Shown here: positions 15,988 to 25,534 of the stretch, one piece after another
How the letters are laid out: each line of letters starts with the position of its first letter
How positions within the stretch are numbered: position 1 is the stretch's first letter
Assembly: GCF_002843425.1 (NCBI RefSeq)
Contig: NZ_NKXO01000006.1
Span: forward strand, 20,090-84,089
Source of the DNA: Raineya orbicola
GTDB lineage: Bacteria; Bacteroidota; Bacteroidia; Cytophagales; Thermonemataceae
Reading direction: 5' to 3'
Length of the DNA stretch: 64,000 nt
Position numbers and translations under genes: made by a program
Notes under the pieces: generated by a model
Told to the model about the DNA's origin: nothing
Database searches by the model: none
What the model saw: the letters and a program-made list of their open reading frames with translations, nothing else

Positions 15988-18798
15988 ATGAAAGTTTTTT
16001 ACGCTCTTATATTTTGCCTGCTTTTTTCTTATACAAAAATTTTCGCTCAATGCATTCCAAGCAATACCAATACATTCGGATTGCCTGCTCTTATCTGTCC
16101 TGATGAAAGTATAAATTTTACTAATCCTCATAGTTCAGGATTTACTTACGAGTGGGATTTATGTGATAGAGATATGGAAGCTACGCCTCAAGTTCATTTT
16201 CTGACAGGAATGCTTGGAAACGAAGGATTAGGTCATAGCCAACTCGTAAGCGAGAATGGAGAGTATTTTTTATTTTTCACAACTCACTACACCTCTCGTT
16301 TGTACAGATTTGATTTAGGAAATAATCCCCAAAATCCCCCACAAGCTATTCATAATTTAGGTAATTTAGGAATATTAAATAGACCTTGGGGGCTGAGTAT
16401 GGTAAGAGATGAAAATAGTGGAATTTGGTATGCTGTTACTACAAATTATTTTTCCAAGCAATTCATAAGAATAAATTTTGGGACTTCTATTAAAAACGTT
16501 CCAACCGCAAGTTTTATGGGGAGTTTGGATCCCAGTTATATTATTGTCAATCTTAAAATAATCAAAGAAACTACAAACTACTATCTTTTAGCAACTGGAG
16601 AAACGAATAATAAAATGGCGATAGTCTATCTAGGTAGTGGAATAAATAATTTTTCAATTTCTGATGTAATAAACGAAATTTCCTTTGTTTCACTACCTTC
16701 ACCATTGGATTTTGATGTAGTAAGTGATTGTGGTATTTGGAATGTAATAACTATTTCAAATTCAGGTAACAAGCATTTAATTTTCAGCACAGGTTTAAAC
16801 AATACGCCTACTATCCTTGATGAGCCCTATGTATCAGGTATGGGGACTCCTCGTGGGTTATCTATCGTTAGAGAAAATGATGAGTATTATGCAATAACAT
16901 TGGATATTACGGGAAAAGCACAAAGAAGCTATTACGGGAATAGCATTACCAATAACTCTGTGAGTAATACTTTTCTGGGAAGCATTACTACTAATTCTAA
17001 CTTTTCACAATTTTTTGATATTTCTAGTTTTTATTATCAAGGACAATTTTTATTTTTCTCTGCTAATCTCTTTCAAAACCAAATCTTCCGCATAGATTTT
17101 GAACGCAAATGTGGTGAAAATGTCTCTTTCTCCACTAATTACAATCCTACAAATATCCGTTATCGTAATGTAGGTACGCACCCTGTTGCTTTGCAAGTAA
17201 AGGATAATACAAGTAATATTGTTCATATTTACAAGGGAAATGTAAATATCAATCCTACAAGCACCGTAAGTAATTTTATTGCTCAAGACGTTTGCATAGG
17301 TTCGCCTGTGGTGTTTAACAATACTTCTGTGGGTAGTGATAGCAATGTAGCCTCTTGGCAATGGAATTTTGGCGATAGCAATACCTCTAATCTCAAAAAC
17401 CCCACGCATACGTATAGTAGTGCAGGAAATTACAATGTTACGCTCACGGTCAATAATTTGAATGGTTGTGTCAATAGCATTACAAAAGTAGTGCGAGTTT
17501 CGGGAGGCGTAACCGCTGATTTCCAAGCCCCCGCTACCGCTTGCGTAGGACAAGCTATTGCTTTCAATAATCTTTCCACTTATACCAATGTTCCTTTTCA
17601 CGCCGCTACGGGCTTCTACTGGAATTTTGGTGACGACACTTACTCGCCTTTCAAGAATCCAACCAAAACTTACACCACAGCAGGCAATTACAATATTACA
17701 CTCACCGTGCAAGATTCGGCAGGCTGTAGTAATAGTATCAGTAAAAGTATCCAAATCTTGGATAATCCTGCGGTTTCTTTTAGCTTTCCGCTCAATATTT
17801 GTGCAGGTGTGCCTGTTCAGTTTATCAGTTCGGCTACCAATGCTACTGAATACTTATGGCTTTTTGAAGGACACGGCACAAGTACCCAAGCTAACCCTAC
17901 CATAACTTTCCAACAAGGTGGTTTTTACGATGTTACCCTTCAAGTAAAAAATAACAACAACTGCATCAACACCTTTACCATTGAAAATATCCCTGTTTTT
18001 GATGCTCCCGCTATCATTTTTACAACTCAACGATTTCTGGATAACCCTTTGCGAGTGCAATTCAATAATTTTACATCAGGTGCTATTAGTTACGAATGGA
18101 ATTTCGGTGACGGGAATACTTCCACTCAAACGCAACCCACACATACGTACTTGCAAGCTGGTGAGTATTTAGTAAGACTTAAAGCTATCAGCCCGAATAA
18201 CTGCGAAAGCACATTCAGCCAAGTTGTAGGAGTAGGAACGCTCAAACCAAACATAAGTCTCAATGAGTTAAATTTTGAGAATAACCAAATTAAACTTACT
18301 TTAGAAAACAAAGGAAATACTTTGCTTAACAACCTGCGAATTTTTGTAGAAGTAGCCGATACTACTTTCATTGAAACTTATGCTCCCATCATTGCCCGAG
18401 GGGAAAGATTAGATTATACTTTGCAGACCAGCATTCCTGATGAAATTTTGACAAAAGCAAAGTATTTCTGTGTAAAAGTTTTACCCAAACCCTCTGTGCA
18501 AGATATTGACCTTTCTGATAATGAAAAATGCTTCAATCTGACTAATCGCCTTTTTGTATATGACCCCTCTCCCAATCCCGCCCAAAATGAAGTGAAACTC
18601 GCTTTCACTGCTCCCAATAGCGGCGAAGTGATTTTCAGAATTACAGATATGCTCGGAAAAACTATTGTAAAAACAGGAATTGCTAGCAAAGGTTACAATG
18701 AAGAGATTTTAGACTTGCGTAGTTTTACCAAAGGTTTATATGTGATTACACTTGAATTTAGCGGAAGTATTATTCATAAGAAATTGGTTATCAATTAA
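15988..18798 (+). CDS. PKD-domain surface protein with T9SS C-terminal sorting domain
   Basis: Secreted protein of 936 residues. A signal peptide (ALIFCLLFSYTKIFAQ) is followed by a long region of about 400 residues that looks like beta-propeller or lectin-like repeats. Four PKD domains then cover about 431-750 (WNFGDSNTSNLKNPTHTY, WNFGDDTYSPFKNPTKTY, a divergent third, WNFGDGNTSTQTQPTHTY). A beta-sandwich segment follows. The type A T9SS sorting domain is at about 855-936 (DPSPNPAQNEVKLAF at its start, GLYVITLEF and KKLVIN at its end). It should cross the outer membrane by the type IX system and be anchored at the cell surface or released. Adhesion or gliding are possible roles. The ATG at 15988 gives the signal peptide directly; TTG 15982 is not needed. 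Confidence 0.9.
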   Translation: MKVFYALIFCLLFSYTKIFAQCIPSNTNTFGLPALICPDESINFTNPHSSGFTYEWDLCDRDMEATPQVHFLTGMLGNEGLGHSQLVSENGEYFLFFTTHYTSRLYRFDLGNNPQNPPQAIHNLGNLGILNRPWGLSMVRDENSGIWYAVTTNYFSKQFIRINFGTSIKNVPTASFMGSLDPSYIIVNLKIIKETTNYYLLATGETNNKMAIVYLGSGINNFSISDVINEISFVSLPSPLDFDVVSDCGIWNVITISNSGNKHLIFSTGLNNTPTILDEPYVSGMGTPRGLSIVRENDEYYAITLDITGKAQRSYYGNSITNNSVSNTFLGSITTNSNFSQFFDISSFYYQGQFLFFSANLFQNQIFRIDFERKCGENVSFSTNYNPTNIRYRNVGTHPVALQVKDNTSNIVHIYKGNVNINPTSTVSNFIAQDVCIGSPVVFNNTSVGSDSNVASWQWNFGDSNTSNLKNPTHTYSSAGNYNVTLTVNNLNGCVNSITKVVRVSGGVTADFQAPATACVGQAIAFNNLSTYTNVPFHAATGFYWNFGDDTYSPFKNPTKTYTTAGNYNITLTVQDSAGCSNSISKSIQILDNPAVSFSFPLNICAGVPVQFISSATNATEYLWLFEGHGTSTQANPTITFQQGGFYDVTLQVKNNNNCINTFTIENIPVFDAPAIIFTTQRFLDNPLRVQFNNFTSGAISYEWNFGDGNTSTQTQPTHTYLQAGEYLVRLKAISPNNCESTFSQVVGVGTLKPNISLNELNFENNQIKLTLENKGNTLLNNLRIFVEVADTTFIETYAPIIARGERLDYTLQTSIPDEILTKAKYFCVKVLPKPSVQDIDLSDNEKCFNLTNRLFVYDPSPNPAQNEVKLAFTAPNSGEVIFRITDMLGKTIVKTGIASKGYNEEILDLRSFTKGLYVITLEFSGSIIHKKLVIN

Positions 18799-19372
18799 TT
18801 TTTTGGCAAAATTTTTGATAACTTTCAATAGCTTTTGAGTATTTGAGTTCTTTTGCTTTCTGAAACTCCAAGCACGCCCCTGAGGTATCTTTGAACTGCA
18901 AACGCAAAAGCCCACGCTGAAAATATGCCTCTGCTTCTTTGGGGTTTAATGAAAGAATTTTATTGAAATCATTGATAGCTCCCGACTCATCTCTCAAACT
19001 GATTTTAATTTTTCCTCGTAAGTAATATCCTGCTATGTTTTGAGGCTCTTTACGCAAAAAAACATTGATAGTTTCCAAGGCATCTAAATAGTTTTGCAGA
19101 CTATCTAAAATGTACGCCTTTTGAAGTAAAAGCTGACTTTTTTGTGGATTTTGTAAGATTTCTTGCTCCGTTTTTTGTAAGCGTTTTTCTAATAATTCAA
19201 CATTGCTAATTTTTGGGTAATCAGTTGTTTTTTGGGCATTACAAGTGCTGAAAAAGAATAAATTACAGCAAAGCAAAAGCAGTTTTACCGCAAATTTTTC
19301 TTTCAAAGAGAAAGATTTGCGGTAAAACTTAGGTTTCAAGCAAAAATGCGTGTTATTTTGGTTTATTTCCAC
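18791..19372 (-). CDS. TPR-repeat protein, probably exported
   Basis: Protein of up to 193 residues with about three tetratricopeptide repeats (AYILDSLQNYLDALETINVF, YLRGKIKISLRDESGAINDF, YFQRGLLRLQFKDTSGACLE). The ATG at 19372 overlaps the preceding gene by 20 bases and gives 22 residues before a likely signal sequence. A TTG codon at residue 23 (LKEKFAVKLLLLCC) would place the signal peptide at the very N terminus, ending near STCNAQ, and may be the true start. A strong hairpin (19282-19328) straddles this point. The 3' end overlaps the convergent PKD gene by 8 bases. Function unknown. Confidence 0.7.
   Translation of the reverse strand: MEINQNNTHFCLKPKFYRKSFSLKEKFAVKLLLLCCNLFFFSTCNAQKTTDYPKISNVELLEKRLQKTEQEILQNPQKSQLLLQKAYILDSLQNYLDALETINVFLRKEPQNIAGYYLRGKIKISLRDESGAINDFNKILSLNPKEAEAYFQRGLLRLQFKDTSGACLEFQKAKELKYSKAIESYQKFCQKIN
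19282..19328 (-). repeat. Hairpin at the start of the small TPR gene
   Basis: Perfect 13-bp arms (19282-19294 and 19316-19328, GTTTTACCGCAAA and its complement); the 21-base loop can pair further. It sits 25 bases after the stop of the upstream TPR gene and over the candidate TTG start of the downstream one. It could act as a terminator or attenuator, or as a block on ribosome access. Confidence 0.6.
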
Positions 19373-21080
19373 CTGTTTTGGGGGCAGGTTTAGTATTTGG
19401 CTTCGTATTAGGAGTAGGTTTTACTTCGGGGATAGCTTTCAATTTGAGCAAATCCTCCGCTTTTTTCAAAATATCACCTTCATTCTTTTCATCAACAATT
19501 TTTTGGGCAAACTCTTTGGATTTGGGTAAATCTTTTTTGGCATAGTAATAGCCCATCAGATAGTTGTAGGCGGCGGCTCGGTCTTTGCGATATTTAGCAA
19601 GTTCTTTTTCTTTGTCTTGAGCTTTTTCAATAAGTTTATCCGTTTCAGCAAGATAAGTTTCATAAGGTTCTTTAGCAAGAGCTTTATCGTTGATATCGTT
19701 ACTATTTTGTGATAAACGATTGTTCGCTTTGTAAATCAAGAATTTCGGATAATCGGGATATTTCTGGAAACCTTGTGTAAAAATTTCATCAGCTTTGTCG
19801 TAATTTTCTTTGCTTAACATATACGAATAGCCTGCATATACATAGTTTTCTATAACAAATTGTTTTTTATTGATTTTATTTTTAGCGATAACCTCTTCAA
19901 AGGTTTTACCTGCTTCTACATATTTTTTCTGGCTATAAAGAGAATCTGCAATGCGGCGAATGTAATAAATACTTCCCTCATCATCGGGGGTTAATTCATA
20001 GGCTTTGCGAAGGTTAGCATAGGCTTCGTCGTTATTTTTATTTGCAAAAGCTATATCTGCTAAACATTCATAATCTGATGCGAAAAGTTTAATACCCGAT
20101 TGCAAAACTTTACCCATAAAACTTTGAGCATCAGCCGTTTTACCATTTTTTTGCAAAGCATACGCCATCCATCTATTGAATTCAGGGTATTTTACTTTGC
20201 CTTCCATAGCTTTTAGCTCCTGCAATGCTTTCTCGTATTTTTCAGTTTTGTATAGAAATATAGCATACCTATAACGCACTTCATCACTTTTTTCAGAACG
20301 AGCCATATATTTGTCGTAGTAGGCTATGGCACTATCTAATTTTTTAGCTTTTGAATAAAGTTCGGCAATTTTGCGATAAATAGGTGTATAGTCGGGAGCG
20401 GCACGCATAATTTCCTTGTACTCTTTCAATACATCAGTATAATCTGGGTTTTTTCCGAATAAATTAAATTCCATACGCTTGGTGAGTGCTTTACCACTTT
20501 TGCCGTTACTTTTCGCTTTGGCAAAATCGTAATTCGTAATTGCCTTAGGACCATTTTCCGATTTTTTAGTCAGCATATAAGCATCGCCCAAGAAAATGTA
20601 GGCATCTTCTGTAACATTTTTATGCTTTACAGCTTCCTCTAAAATCTTGATAGCTTCAAAAGGGTCTTGATTGGGAACTTCGTGGCTGATATACACTTCA
20701 CCTGCACGCAAAAGCACATTGTAATCTTTGGATTTAGTTTTCTTGATAACCTCATCAATGATAGCTTTTGCACCTGCTTTATCGCCTTTCATTAGTTTTA
20801 CTTCTGCAAGTCCTATTTCGTTCAATGGAAATTTTTTATCAGCTTGCAAGCCTTTTTCAAATTGAGCTTGGGCTTGGTCGGCTTCACCTGTTTTAGCATA
20901 AAAATACCCTAAATAATAGTAATGCTCAGCAGTAGGTTTGCTACTCACGAGTTGTTCAAAAACCTTTTTAGCAGAGCTAAATTGCTCCATATCCATATAT
21001 TGCAAGCCTTGTTGTATGCTTTGAGCTTGCAACACATAGCTGAAAATAAAAGTCAAAGCTAATAGACTAATTCTTTTCAT
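19353..21080 (-). CDS. TPR-repeat secreted/periplasmic protein
   Basis: Protein of 575 residues with a signal peptide (ALTFIFSYVLQAQ) followed by tetratricopeptide repeats from about 25 to 520. Examples are HYYYLGYFYAKTGEADQAQA, IYRKIAELYSKAKKLDSAIA and NYVYAGYSYMLSKENYDKAD. It ends in a proline/lysine-rich tail (KPTPNTKPNTKPAPK). TPR arrays serve as protein-binding scaffolds. In related bacteria, genes like this often follow a PstS-like lipoprotein and TonB/ExbBD genes; here the PstS-like gene is directly upstream, 28 bases away, and no TonB or Exb gene is in view. Confidence 0.82.
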   Translation of the reverse strand: MKRISLLALTFIFSYVLQAQSIQQGLQYMDMEQFSSAKKVFEQLVSSKPTAEHYYYLGYFYAKTGEADQAQAQFEKGLQADKKFPLNEIGLAEVKLMKGDKAGAKAIIDEVIKKTKSKDYNVLLRAGEVYISHEVPNQDPFEAIKILEEAVKHKNVTEDAYIFLGDAYMLTKKSENGPKAITNYDFAKAKSNGKSGKALTKRMEFNLFGKNPDYTDVLKEYKEIMRAAPDYTPIYRKIAELYSKAKKLDSAIAYYDKYMARSEKSDEVRYRYAIFLYKTEKYEKALQELKAMEGKVKYPEFNRWMAYALQKNGKTADAQSFMGKVLQSGIKLFASDYECLADIAFANKNNDEAYANLRKAYELTPDDEGSIYYIRRIADSLYSQKKYVEAGKTFEEVIAKNKINKKQFVIENYVYAGYSYMLSKENYDKADEIFTQGFQKYPDYPKFLIYKANNRLSQNSNDINDKALAKEPYETYLAETDKLIEKAQDKEKELAKYRKDRAAAYNYLMGYYYAKKDLPKSKEFAQKIVDEKNEGDILKKAEDLLKLKAIPEVKPTPNTKPNTKPAPKTGGNKPK

Positions 21081-21108
21081 TTTGTATTTGAATTTTATGG
21101 TTTGAAAA

Positions 21109-22071
21109 CTATTTAATTTCCAAATTTCGTGTGATAATTTCTATTTCACGCGTAGGAATTTTTTTAGGCAAAAGTCCTGCCTTTAAAAAAATTCGCTGAC
21201 CCGTTTCCTGACCTAAAAATGCCATAAAAGCGTAAGAAAGCCCTATTCTATTGTTTTTCACAATGCTATACACCTCTCTTGAAAGGGGGTACAGATTTTG
21301 TGCCAAGTTGATTTGCGAAGCCAAATAAGCCTTTCCTGTGCTATCTTGTACAGGCAAAATTTTTACACCCGACAAGAGCTTCTGATTGGCTTCATTCTCT
21401 TCACTTATCCAGCTAAAACTCACAATCCCCAAGGCATTTTCTCTTTTAGCAACCTGCTCCACGATAGCCAAATTAGATTTCGTACCAAAAATTTTTAGTT
21501 TGCTAATATCAGCAATTTCAAATTTATTTTTCAAAAAATTATGATTGCTGGAATTCGCATTATCCAACACCATAATAATTTCACTATCAGGGTTTTGTGG
21601 ATTAAGTTCTTTCCAATTTTTGATTTTACCCGTAAAAATATCTTTAAGTTGCGAAAGACTAATGCTGGTATCTTTGATAGCAGGACTAACCACCACCGAA
21701 ATAGCATCTACATAGCTCACCCAAGCACGTGTAATGGTTTTTTGTCGTTCAATTTCTTTTTTTTCATTGCTATTCAAATCTCGGCTAATAATAATTGCAT
21801 CTACACTATCTCTCAAAAGTAGGGCTACTGCTTTGTCTTCGGGGGCTATCACAAGATTGATTTGTGTTTGTTCATATTCATTCATAAACATTTTTGCTTG
21901 TTGCTGAATGATATGGTAGAATGCCTCATCTACTGCAATATACACACTTCCACTAGTAGGTGTATCGTATTTTTTTTCTGCATTTTGCTTTTCTTGGGTA
22001 GCAGAATGACAAGCCCACAAAAACATTACAGAAATTGTAATTAAAGAAATTTTTTTCAAGAGAGTTTTCAT
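21109..22071 (-). CDS. PstS-like substrate-binding lipoprotein
   Basis: Periplasmic binding protein of 321 residues related to the phosphate-binding protein PstS. The ATG at 22071 starts a lipoprotein signal with the lipobox at FLWAC (cysteine near residue 21); an upstream TTG at 22089 is ignored. Family segments are SVYIAVDEAFYHIIQQQAKMF at the start of the mature domain, FTGKIKNWKELNP, and NALGIVSFSWISEENEANQK. No Pst permease or ATPase gene lies nearby, so it may have a role other than ABC-driven phosphate import. The grouping with two TPR genes on the minus strand suggests a shared operon of three. Confidence 0.82.
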   Translation of the reverse strand: MKTLLKKISLITISVMFLWACHSATQEKQNAEKKYDTPTSGSVYIAVDEAFYHIIQQQAKMFMNEYEQTQINLVIAPEDKAVALLLRDSVDAIIISRDLNSNEKKEIERQKTITRAWVSYVDAISVVVSPAIKDTSISLSQLKDIFTGKIKNWKELNPQNPDSEIIMVLDNANSSNHNFLKNKFEIADISKLKIFGTKSNLAIVEQVAKRENALGIVSFSWISEENEANQKLLSGVKILPVQDSTGKAYLASQINLAQNLYPLSREVYSIVKNNRIGLSYAFMAFLGQETGQRIFLKAGLLPKKIPTREIEIITRNLEIK

Positions 22072-22139
22072 TGTTATAACTTTCGGCAAAAATAAAACAA
22101 AAATCCTAAAAATTAACCTTCTCTCTGATATTATTTTGC

Positions 22140-23522
22140 TTATAGCTTTTTGAGGCTTTCAAAAAATGTGCCTAAAAGCATTCCTAAAATACCTGCCAAA
22201 AATCCTGCCAAATTCGCAGGCAAAAACTCAATAGGGAAAATTAGACATACAATCCACACCACAAGCCCTACAAACATTGAAAGCATAGCTCCTAAGCAAG
22301 AAGGATTTTTCAGATACAATGCCGCCCAAATCGGTACAACCAAAGTTACTAAACCCGATGAAGCCGCAAAGCTAGCGAGTTCAAAAATACTTTCGCCCAT
22401 ATTTGCCAAAATGAGTGAAAAAAAGGTAATAATCACCACCGAAATACGCAGTAGCCACAGAAGCGTTTTATCCGTTTTATTTTTTACAAAAGGTAAAAAA
22501 ATATTTTCTGCAAGAACCGTGGCAGGTGCTAAAATTGCCCCACTTGCTGTGCTTAAAATCGCCGAGAGCAAAGCTCCCAAAAATAAAATTTGTACCCCCA
22601 AACCGCCAATTTGCAATACCAATACAGGCATAAGTGCATCAGAGTTTTCTGCTAAAAGATTAGGAAATAAAATTCGGGCGTAGAGCGTAATTACAAGTGG
22701 AATGGCTGTAATCAGCAAATACACTCCTGCCGAAAGAAATGATGCCCTTACAGCAACTTTTTCAGATTTGGCAGAAAGAATACGTTGCAAGACATCTTGC
22801 GAAGGAATTGAACCCAGCCCCAACGTGAGCCACGCAGAAATATATGCCAAAATATCTGAAAAATTACGTTCAGGTAGCACCTGAAAATACTTTTGAGGAC
22901 TTTGAGCAAGCACTGCCTCCAAAGAGATTTGCTCCGATAAGTTCCACCAAATAGCGATAAGTCCTGCTACAATAATAAAAGACTGCAAAAAATCTGTAAC
23001 AGAAACCGCCCACATTCCACCAATGTAAGTGTAAATTAGCACTACAACCGCCCCAACAATCATTCCTGTAAAAAGTGGTAAGCCCATTACACTTTCCAAT
23101 ACCTCACCTAATGCTTTGAGTTGTGCCGCCACCCAACCGAAATACGTAAGCACCATTATCAAACTGCTGATGAAAGCAATTTGGGTATTATAGCGTTTTT
23201 CAAACAAATCGCCGAAAGTCAGCAAACCCAAGCGATACAGCTTTTTTGTAAAGAAAAAACCTATCAGAATGAGTGCCAAAACCGCCCCCAAAGGCTCTTC
23301 AATAATGCCCAAAAAGCCATTTTCAGCATATTCCGAAGGGCTACCCATAATCACCTCCGAGCCGAACCAAGTAGCGAATAAACACGCCACCGAAACCCCC
23401 AAAGGTAATTTTCTGCCTGCCAAAGCAAAATCTTGGGCATTTTTTACACGTCGGGAAGCCCAATAACCTACCAAAAGCGTAAGCAACAAATACAGCAGTA
23501 TAAATATCTGTAAAGCACCCAA
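22140..23522 (-). CDS. Sodium:solute symporter family protein
   Basis: SSS-family (LeuT-fold) transporter of 460 residues with about 12-13 membrane helices. N-terminal features are GYWASRRVKNAQDFALAGRK and FATWFGSEVIMGSPSEYAENG; the sodium-site region is YIGGMWAVSVTDFLQ in the middle. The substrate could be proline, pantothenate, a sugar or another solute. No ATG fits: the frame starts with TTG at 23522, and the next methionine falls inside the protein, so TTG is taken as the start with some doubt. The stop is 68 bases upstream of the PstS-like ATG, in the same direction. Confidence 0.85.
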   Translation of the reverse strand: MGALQIFILLYLLLTLLVGYWASRRVKNAQDFALAGRKLPLGVSVACLFATWFGSEVIMGSPSEYAENGFLGIIEEPLGAVLALILIGFFFTKKLYRLGLLTFGDLFEKRYNTQIAFISSLIMVLTYFGWVAAQLKALGEVLESVMGLPLFTGMIVGAVVVLIYTYIGGMWAVSVTDFLQSFIIVAGLIAIWWNLSEQISLEAVLAQSPQKYFQVLPERNFSDILAYISAWLTLGLGSIPSQDVLQRILSAKSEKVAVRASFLSAGVYLLITAIPLVITLYARILFPNLLAENSDALMPVLVLQIGGLGVQILFLGALLSAILSTASGAILAPATVLAENIFLPFVKNKTDKTLLWLLRISVVIITFFSLILANMGESIFELASFAASSGLVTLVVPIWAALYLKNPSCLGAMLSMFVGLVVWIVCLIFPIEFLPANLAGFLAGILGMLLGTFFESLKKL

Positions 23523-23619
23523 AGTTTCTATGTTTTTTGCTAAAAACGGCGAAGGTAAAAAACGAGTGATAAATTTTCAATTTTTTAGCCTACTTTCTGC
23601 AAATTTCTGTTCTGAAAAG

Positions 23620-24744
23620 CTATTTTCTTTGGATTTTGGAAGTTTTATTTTTTCCCAAAAGTTTCTGTTTGGGTTGATGATGAGCTACAAAACAGCAAGA
23701 ATTACTATGCTCTAAATATCCATCACCTTGCCATAAAGCGGCATTATCGTGAGGGCGAACTTGATATTTTTGCTGTTTCCATTGTTCTTTTTCTTGTTCT
23801 AATTCCTTTTGTAATTCCTCATTAGAAATAGCATCAATGAGTTTGTTTAGATCGGGTTGTCCTGCATCTACCCAAGCTGTGTACCAAAAATCGGCAACTG
23901 CCTTCACCGAAGCCCGAAAACGCCTTTCTACTTGCCCGTTGAGCCTATCGTGATAGGCTTTGGAAAACTCTCGCGAGTAGGTGCGTATGGTGATTTTATT
24001 CCGTTCTTCAAAAACATATTTTTTATCTTCGGGAAACTCTTGGGTGAGTTCTTTTTCAAAGCGAAGCACCGAATCTAAAGCATTATGAGCATTGATAACA
24101 TAATCCCAAGCCCGCAATTGCGTATTTTTGATGTATTCGGCTCTGCCTACAAAAAGGTCGTAATCTTGTGAAAAAAGTTCAGGAAGACGCGACTCCCAAA
24201 AGCCGTGAATACCTACTTGTCCTGTTTTTTGTCCGTTGTAATTTTCAGTAGTATGCAGAGGTACGTTGCTATCGGCAATATAATGCCCCAAATCGGCACT
24301 CAGACGCAAAATTCGCTTCACCTCTCTTTGCTCAAAAGCTCTTGTGAGGTCGTGTTTCATCTTTTCAATGTGCCAAGGCACTATTCCGTATGCTTTCAAA
24401 GTATCTTCGGTAAAACGTTCTACGGCTTGCTTCCAATAGCGTGGCATTTTATAGACAGCACTATCATTGAAAAATTTATCATACACATCTATATCAATAA
24501 AATGCCTTTCTGCTTCACCTTCTACGGCGTATCTACGCGAATCAGGATTTACAGCTTCTTCGGTGATGAATGTAATGTAATGTTTGTAAAAGCGTATCAT
24601 TTCGGGGGGCAAACAGAATACCGCTAAACGATTGATTTTTTTATGTCCAAAAAAACCCCATTGAGGTGATTTCTTTTGGGTACTGCTGAGTAGCAAAACT
24701 AAACCGATAAAAAGTATAAAATTTTGTAGATAGCCTTTTTTCAT
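23620..24744 (-). CDS. Zinc-dependent phospholipase C / S1-P1 nuclease-like protein
   Basis: Exported protein of 374 residues (ATG 24744; longer starts run over the upstream gene). After a signal/anchor segment (NFILFIGLVLLLSS) comes the mature start WGFFGHKKINRLAVF; the tryptophan and histidine near the mature N terminus are zinc ligands in this superfamily. Further ligands are in DLGHYIADSNVPLHTTENYNG and GIHGFWESRLPELF. The fold hydrolyses phospholipids or single-stranded nucleic acids in other members; the substrate is not evident. The C-terminal 60 residues are glutamine/lysine-rich and histidine-containing, and look disordered. Confidence 0.8.
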   Translation of the reverse strand: MKKGYLQNFILFIGLVLLLSSTQKKSPQWGFFGHKKINRLAVFCLPPEMIRFYKHYITFITEEAVNPDSRRYAVEGEAERHFIDIDVYDKFFNDSAVYKMPRYWKQAVERFTEDTLKAYGIVPWHIEKMKHDLTRAFEQREVKRILRLSADLGHYIADSNVPLHTTENYNGQKTGQVGIHGFWESRLPELFSQDYDLFVGRAEYIKNTQLRAWDYVINAHNALDSVLRFEKELTQEFPEDKKYVFEERNKITIRTYSREFSKAYHDRLNGQVERRFRASVKAVADFWYTAWVDAGQPDLNKLIDAISNEELQKELEQEKEQWKQQKYQVRPHDNAALWQGDGYLEHSNSCCFVAHHQPKQKLLGKNKTSKIQRK

Positions 24745-24775
24745 AGCTTTTGTACTTGAAAACTTACCCTGAAAA

Positions 24776-25528
24776 TCAATCTTCATTTTTATCCCAAAAA
24801 TCCCAACCAAAGAAACTAATTTCCAAAATGACCCCTGTTTGCCTGAACGGATTGGCAGGAGTAGTAGTGATTCCACCTAAACAAACTTGTATACGGCTTG
24901 TAGGATTGAAAGAAATTCCCAAAGACGCAATAGAATTAGAGGTATTGGCAAAAGTAGCATCACTCATCAAAGCCCAACGCTCACTAAAAGGAATTTCTAC
25001 ACCTGCAAAAAAACCCCAAATATTACCCTGACCTGTAAAAGCCCCGTTGGCAATATAAGCCCCTGCGTTGATGTGCCAATCTTTCATAAATTCAGATGCA
25101 AGCATCGTGTAAAACTTGTATGCCCAATGCCACTCACCTTCATTGATTAAATTTGTACCCATCTGCGTACCAATATTGATACGTAATTTGGGGTGAGGTA
25201 AAATCGGAACACCTTTTTGCATATTGAAAAGCAATAGCGGTGTAACTGCTTCTAAACCAACGGTATCTTCTATTATCAGAAATCGTGAGTTTTTTCGCCA
25301 AGAAAGGTCGGTATCTATGTTAAAACCAAGTTCCCAATGATGACCAATACCATAATCAAAATCAAATTGAGTTTGTGCTGAATGAATATGCCAAAAATTA
25401 TTTTGGATTTGGTAAAAATGCTTGCCTCGGTGAGTAATTTCGCCTGATGGAATTGTAAAAAAAGTTTGTTGTGCTTGCAAAACAAGGCACTTACACAATA
25501 AAAACCAGCAAAGAACTCCCCTTTTCAT
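24776..25528 (-). CDS. Putative outer-membrane beta-barrel protein
   Basis: Protein of 250 residues with a signal peptide (FLLCKCLVLQAQQ). It is rich in alternating aromatic/polar strands with aromatic girdle residues, such as HHWELGFNIDTDLSWRK and GGITTTPANPFRQTG, and ends with ILEISFFGWDFWDK. This pattern suggests a 10-12 stranded outer-membrane barrel. No family name or substrate is clear. Its start codon lies 6 bases after the stop of the STAS-like gene, so they may be co-transcribed. Confidence 0.6.
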   Translation of the reverse strand: MKRGVLCWFLLCKCLVLQAQQTFFTIPSGEITHRGKHFYQIQNNFWHIHSAQTQFDFDYGIGHHWELGFNIDTDLSWRKNSRFLIIEDTVGLEAVTPLLLFNMQKGVPILPHPKLRINIGTQMGTNLINEGEWHWAYKFYTMLASEFMKDWHINAGAYIANGAFTGQGNIWGFFAGVEIPFSERWALMSDATFANTSNSIASLGISFNPTSRIQVCLGGITTTPANPFRQTGVILEISFFGWDFWDKNED

Positions 25529-25534
25529 ACTTTT

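Noticed and set aside
17050..17754. Long minus-strand frame (234 codons) inside the PKD gene
   Set aside because: The plus strand encodes recognisable PKD repeats; the antisense frame is repetitive and isoleucine-rich with no motif.
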